In this document: positions 58,891-64,000 of the stretch, piece by piece
Numbering within the stretch: the stretch's first letter is position 1
Layout: the number at the start of each line of letters is the position of its first letter
Assembly: GCF_958450345.1 (NCBI RefSeq)
Contig: NC_088780.1
Span: 22,851,167-22,915,166 of the forward strand
DNA: 64,000 nucleotides
Reading direction: 5' to 3'
Source: Calliphora vicina
Lineage: Eukaryota > Arthropoda > Insecta > Diptera > Calliphoridae
The notes under the pieces: model-generated
What the model saw: only the letters and a program-made list of their open reading frames with translations
The model's database searches: none
What the model was told of the DNA's origin: nothing
Made by a program: the position numbers and the translations under genes

Positions 58891-60374
58891 ACATCATTCC
58901 AATTCTTATAGACTATTATCCTACGAACATAACAAAATAAAATCATTCAATTATCGATATTAGTTTGCGAATAATGATAATTTACTTCTTATCAAATTTA
59001 CAAAAATCACATATATATGTACATATGTATGTATTTTATAAAATAAAATTAAATATTTGACTTTAAACAAAATAAAAATTACCCAAAATTATGTTAAATT
59101 GTTTTCACAAATTAGACAGAAACATGGTTTGTATGTAAATAATTTGCTTTTGTTTGTTTCTATCAAGATGTCTGTTTTATGTAGACATGTTTATGTAATT
59201 TGAGGATAATGGTTGCTTATAAATTTATATCTTAGCTTTACATATTAACTTATTAAATACATACATTTAATTAATTTAACTTAATTGCTCATTAGACAGA
59301 ATCAAAATTACAATGATTAACAATTGATAGTTTTATGCATTGTGTATACAATTTTGCTGATTAATAACTGAATATTTATTTTAAAATTATGTCATGTCAT
59401 GAAGGTTTCATTTAGAAAATTTCAATTTATAACTAGTTGTGTCAGAAACATACTTATAGAAATTTTAATATAAATATTTTTGGTATATACAAATTAGAGT
59501 TTCCCTTTCAAATTTTCGCCAGCGGTCTGCAAACCTCCAAATAATTTTCGTAGATATCTGACATATCAATATTTCGAGTATGGTACCGAGAACTACTGCT
59601 TCAGAAAAATCGGAGGTTGAGTTATAATATAAAGTTAAGTTTCAGCACAATCGAATATAGCACATTTTTGCCTATGACACGAATCGCTGTGCGGCTTTTG
59701 TCTATGTGGAAATCTCAAAGGGATTCGCCAGGAAAAATTTGATTCTAACCGTCTTTCCATCAATAATTGACACATGGTCTGAAAAGTTAATCTAGACAAT
59801 CCAAGGCAGAAGATTCTCCGGTTTCATATGCCAGTAGTATCAAGACTTTTTTGCAGAGTTTACCATAAGGTCAAAAGGAAGCTACTTCAACATTTCGAAG
59901 AGGGCTTTAGACTGTTGACCTTCAACAATCAGTTCCATCGTACATAGGATCTCCGGTACGTGCATCTCCAGAGAGCCAATAGCCAAACAAGGACTTAACG
60001 ACCATGACAAAAAGCCATTTGAAGCCACTGAAATGTTGAGCTTTGTTTTATTATTAGTTTAAGTCATTGTATTCTACTATTTCATATTTTTCTTTTATAT
60101 TATTGTATGGTTTGAATATAACGTATATTTTGTGAATAATAACGCCACCTATTGCTAACTGGACAAGTATGATTTACATCAAAACCATCTAGTGGTGCCC
60201 TGTGCAAAACAGATGTTTGTAACAACACATGGTTGTAAGCAATGGTGGTGACGTATACAAAACACATGCTTGTAACAAGTTGTGAGTACAACACATGTAT
60301 AAATGTGTGTATATTTAAGACATGCATGATCATGATTATATGTAAAACACATGTGCGTATATGGTTGTACACTA
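58891..60374. other. No gene; GC-richer block and ACACATG repeats
   Basis: 59500-60020 is less AT-rich than its surroundings but has no intact frame or domain that I recognise. 60180-60370 carries many ACACATG/CATGTGT words in both orientations (TTGTAACAACACATGGTTG, TTGTAACAAG), a palindrome-rich simple region. Confidence 0.4.
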
Positions 60375-62812
60375 GAGTGCTCCAAGATTGTATGGACGAA
60401 AAAAATTTTCTAGGTACAGGCCGTCCCCCCCTCTAGAATTGTTCTATGTATTGTAGAAACACGTTGTGTAAAATATTAGGACGATAGGATAGGATAACGT
60501 TAACTGGTGGCGCAACGACGCTGAAGTTTTGAGGTGCACTTAGAAGGGGAAAATATGCAATTTTTTCAGTTTTTGTAAAAATTTTGCCATTAAATAATGA
60601 CTTTTACAATTTAATTTAAAAGAATCGAAATGTGTACGTAATTGTCGTTATAATAAGATATAAAAGACAAAAATTGGTGAAAAAATGTTAAAGTTATTAA
60701 AAAATCGCCAGGCCATTAACGTGTCTCAGGCCACTAGAACAAGAAATTTATGAACAAAATTAACATTTTTTGAGATATATTAAAATAAAAGCTTATTTTT
60801 ACTTAAAATATATCCATATTTACTTGTATATGAGTTTATGTCCTCGTAGGATACCGTTAACCTATTCGCAGGTATGACCAAAAAATTAAATTTTTTTAAC
60901 GGCAGTTTCAAAACTCCAATTTCAAATTTTTAAAAATTTTGTTAAACAACTTTCAGAATTTTTTGATCATCACATGGGGATTTATTGACAACATAATAGG
61001 GAATAAAAATGTGAAAAAAGTATGTCAATACCTCCTATAGTTTTTCCGTACCTGCGATTTAAATTTTGAGATTTTCGAGAAAAACTATTTTTTTGGCCAT
61101 ATTTGGCTTAATGAGCCAAATTTCTTTACTGTTATGATTTTTAAGCAAAAGCTATTCAGAATAGTATATTCCAGGTAATTTTAAATATAGTCTGAAAGTT
61201 TTACTAAAATCGGAAAACGTTAACCCTTAAATCGTGAAGGTCAAAGGTCAAATTTTTCAATATTTGGAAAATGTTATATATTTTTGGGCCGATTTTGATG
61301 AAACTTAAGAAAAATATAACACATAGTCTAGTATTTACAAAAACTGCAGAAAAATTAGAATTAACCTTTAATAGCACTTGGGGTTAAAATTAACCTCAAC
61401 TTTTAAAATCACGAAAAACACAGTCAATATGAATGGTGCTAACTTTAATGTTTTTCAGATTTAAATAAACTGAATCATTCGAGATATTTTTTAAATCTAA
61501 TAAATCGGAAGTGCACTAAAGGGTTAAAATCAGTTTTATTATTCAAAAATCCTCAATAACATATTAATTACGTTATTAAAGCAAAAATCAGGTATAAATA
61601 CAATATTTTGCCGTTTGAAAAATGTGTTGTCAAAATTGAACAAAAATGTGAACATTTTTCAAAGTGGCTTAGTACTACTATTTTCTAATACACAATACAA
61701 TATTTTAAAGTTTGTTTCCTATAAAAAAACAATTTTTGATCAGCACTATTGAAATTGACAATTTTGTTTATGGTTTTGGAAGTTTGGGGTCATTTTAACC
61801 CGAAGTGCTATTAAGGGTTAATTTTAATTTTTCTGCTGTTTTTGTAAAAACTAGACTTTGTGTTATATATTTCTTAAGTTTCATCAAAATCGGCCGAAAA
61901 ATAAATAACATTTCGCTAAGTTTCCATGAGAAATTCCAAATATTGAAAAAAATTACCTTTGACCTTCACGATTTAAGGGTTAACGTTTTCCGATTTTAGT
62001 AAAACATTCAGACTATATTTAAAATTACCTGGAATATACTATTCTGAATATCTTTTGCATAAAAATCATAACAGTAAAGAAATTTGGCTCATTAATCCAA
62101 ATATGGCCAAAAAAATAGTTTTTCTCGAAAATCTCAATTTTTAAATCGCAGGAACGGAAAAACTATAAGAGGTATTTTCATACTTTTTTCATATCTTTAT
62201 TCCCCATTATGTTCTAAATAAATCCCAATGTGATGATCAAAAAATTGTGAAATTTGTTCAACAAAATTTTTAATAATTTGAAAATGGAGTTTTGAAACTG
62301 CCGTTAAAAAAAATTTATTTCTTTGGTCATACCTGCGAATAGGTTACCGGTATCCTACGAAGACAAAAACTCATATACAAGTAAATATGGATATATTTTA
62401 AGTAAACATGTACCTTTATTATAATATTTATCAAAATATTTTAATTTTGTTGCTACATTTCTTGTTCTAGTGGCCTGAGACACGTTAATGGCCTGGCGAT
62501 TTTTTAATAACTTTAAAATTTTTCAACCAATTTTTGTCTTTTATATCTTATTAGAACGACAATTACGTGTAAATTTCGATTCTTTTAAATTAAATTGCAA
62601 AAGTAATTATTTAATGCCAAAATTTGTACAAAAACTGAAAAAATTGAATTTTTTCCCCTTGTAAATGCATCTCAAAACTTCAGCGTCGTTGCGCCACCAG
62701 TTAGCGTTATCCTATCATCCTAATATTTTACACAACGAGTTTCTACAATACATAGAACCATTCTAGAGGGGGGGACGGGCAAAATTCGAAATTTTATTTT
62801 TTTGGAGCACTC
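60375..62812. mobile_element. 2.4-kb foldback element, about 1-kb inverted arms
   Basis: The left end GAGTGCTCCA and the right end TGGAGCACTC are flanked by TA (60373-60374, 62813-62814). The arms stay complementary for about 1 kb: GGTGGCGCAACGACGCTGAAG at about 60507 is matched by its inverse at about 62680, TCTCAGGCCACTAGAACAAG by its inverse near 62470, and CCGATTTTGATGAAAC by its inverse near 61880. Arms carry scattered mismatches, so it is not newborn. The centre (61365-61817) is a separate TTAA-flanked unit. No transposase. A lone arm is at 4690-5487. Confidence 0.9.
61365..61817. mobile_element. TTAA-flanked piggyBac-type unit at the centre of the foldback
   Basis: Ends CCTTTAATAGCACTTGGGGT and ACCCGAAGTGCTATTAAGGG are inverted with few mismatches, flanked by TTAA (61361-61364, 61818-61821). 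A third end-like copy GAAGTGCACTAAAGGGTTAA lies inside at about 61508. Because the solo arm at 5.4 kb also runs into this end, the unit may be part of the foldback family rather than a chance insertion. Non-coding. Confidence 0.65.
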
Positions 62813-62814
62813 TA

Positions 62815-63366
62815 CTGTCCATGTAAACCTTGTGCGCAGAGCACAGGTCGCAATTTTAAAGATATTTCGATCAAATTTGGTACATATTATTTTTTTTTGG
62901 CCCAAGGATGAAGCCTATTGAAGCCTACTGGCTGAAATCGGTCCATTATTTCACCTAGCCCCCATACAAATGTCCTTCCGAAATTAGACTTTATCGTTCA
63001 TAAATGTTTAATTTATAAATGTATCCCCACAAATTGCGCTCCAAATAAGTTGTGTATATACAAAATTCATGTCACTAAATTTTGTTACGATCGGTCCATA
63101 ATTAGTCATAGCTCCCATATAGACCCGCTTCCGAAAATCACTTTAACATACATAAATCGCTTAAAAATGTTGGTATACTTACAAAATTCAACATATTAAA
63201 CTTTCATATAGACATAAATCACACGACCTAATTTCATGGTGATCCGTCCATAATTGGTCATAGCCCCCTTATAAGGCCCTTTTCCGAAAATCACTCAAAA
63301 ATATAAATTATTGAAATTTTAAAAGAAAAATGTTTTTGCTCTTTTACTTACCTTCTTACTTGTTTT
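62815..63366 (+). repeat. M1 repeat, 5'-truncated
   Basis: It begins abruptly at CTGTCCATGTAAACCTTGTG, right after the foldback's TA, and continues to the CTTACTTGTT end. The microsatellite and TATACCC start are missing, and so is the penultimate GGTCGGGCTTGACC block. Confidence 0.8.
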
Positions 63367-64000
63367 AAATTAACTGTCGATTTGCACATCGACCATCTAT
63401 TGTACCATGCTTATGAATGATATTTTATTGTATTCCGTTTCCAGATAAATCAAAAAAAATTTCTTGTGCAAACTTTTTCCTCTGTAAATGAACACCCAAA
63501 CTGAACACGCAAAGATATTTCGCAGAAACCCTAAAGATATGTGGCATACTTTATTACCGACTTAAAACACATTAAACATTTAACCAAATAAACGCAACTA
63601 CTGCAAATGAAACTTAATGAATGACTACATAAAACTTGTACAAAAGAACAATAAAAATATACGATGATGTTCAAGGAAAATATTACATACGAGTAAATAT
63701 ATGATATGTGTACGTCTGAATACCTTGGAAAATTGCGTATTTTCAAAATAATCATAGATGCATGTAACCAGCAGTTTTACAAGTAGTCTATTTATCCTTT
63801 TGACATAATAATTTTTATTAACTATTTGGCTGATTGGAATTTGTAGTGTCTCTAAGTAATTGAGAGAAAGTAAATATATTCTGGGTACTGGTAAAATTCT
63901 AAGACGATCTAGCCGTCCGTCTGTTGAAGATACGGTAGGGCCTCATAAAATGACATAAATTTCGTATAAATATCCATATCGAACAAAAAATTTTTTACAG
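63367..64000. other. No gene; M2-variant start at the edge
   Basis: From about 63878 the sequence ATTCTGGGTACTGG, TTCTAAGACGATCTAGCC and GTCCGTCTGTTGAAGA matches the M2-variant style at 32.3 and 12.0 kb; the window ends inside it. The rest is AT-rich without motifs. Confidence 0.45.

Noticed and set aside
60100..60436. Overlapping open frames with ACACATG-coded residues
   Set aside because: All come from the ACACATG/CATGTGT simple repeat; none has a domain.

Overview
This window looks like non-coding, repeat-saturated nuclear DNA from a fly, most likely a calyptrate such as a blow fly or house fly relative. The base composition is very AT-rich. The transposon set (Tc1/mariner, hAT, piggyBac, Ty3/gypsy-type LTRs, non-LTR fragments) is typical of insects. 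The commonest repeats resemble the dipteran 'mini-me'-type elements, with TATACCC ends and a GTCC/GTCY microsatellite. The species is an inference from style of sequence; no host gene is present to confirm it. I found no convincing host protein-coding exon, rRNA or functional tRNA. Almost every long open frame is an AT-rich accident, the back strand of a transposase remnant, or a piece of a mobile element.

Layout: 0-5 kb holds a short hairpin, an inverted pair of repeat family A and a lone arm of a foldback element. 5.5-7.7 kb is a three-layer nest: an M2 repeat contains a TA-flanked MITE, which contains a TTAA-flanked piggyBac relic. 9.3-11.3 kb is a Tc1-like element inside repeat A. 11.7-15 kb holds two gypsy-like LTRs (one a solo LTR inside a hairpin MITE) and an M2 repeat split by an ACCGGTT-rich element. 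15.6-21.5 kb has small MITEs and a hAT element. 21.9-23.1 kb is a 41-unit 31-bp minisatellite. 24.7-27.1 kb is an element split by a second Tc1-like transposon. 27.5-31.7 kb has a mariner N-terminal relic broken by a piggyBac MITE, then two hAT elements. 32.3-36.3 kb has further M-type repeats and MITEs. 38.5-39.8 kb is a 13-unit array of about 113 bp. 40-46.8 kb holds RNase H, mariner, piggyBac and reverse-transcriptase remnants. 46.8-51.2 kb is an old tandem repeat opened by a Tc1-like element (itself holding a MITE) and by two tandem M1 repeats. 54.9-58.5 kb has two hAT elements, one carrying a gag-like fragment and the other lying in an M1 repeat. 60.4-62.8 kb is a 2.4-kb foldback element with a TTAA-flanked centre.

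The parts do not work together as a pathway. What they record is an insertion history. Target-site duplications (TA, TTAA, ATAT and five different 8-bp duplications) can be read directly, so element boundaries are better supported than any coding call. All transposases seen carry stops, frameshifts or lost catalytic blocks, so none is likely to be active. Here M1 and M2 are my labels for two interspersed repeat families, and A for a third.
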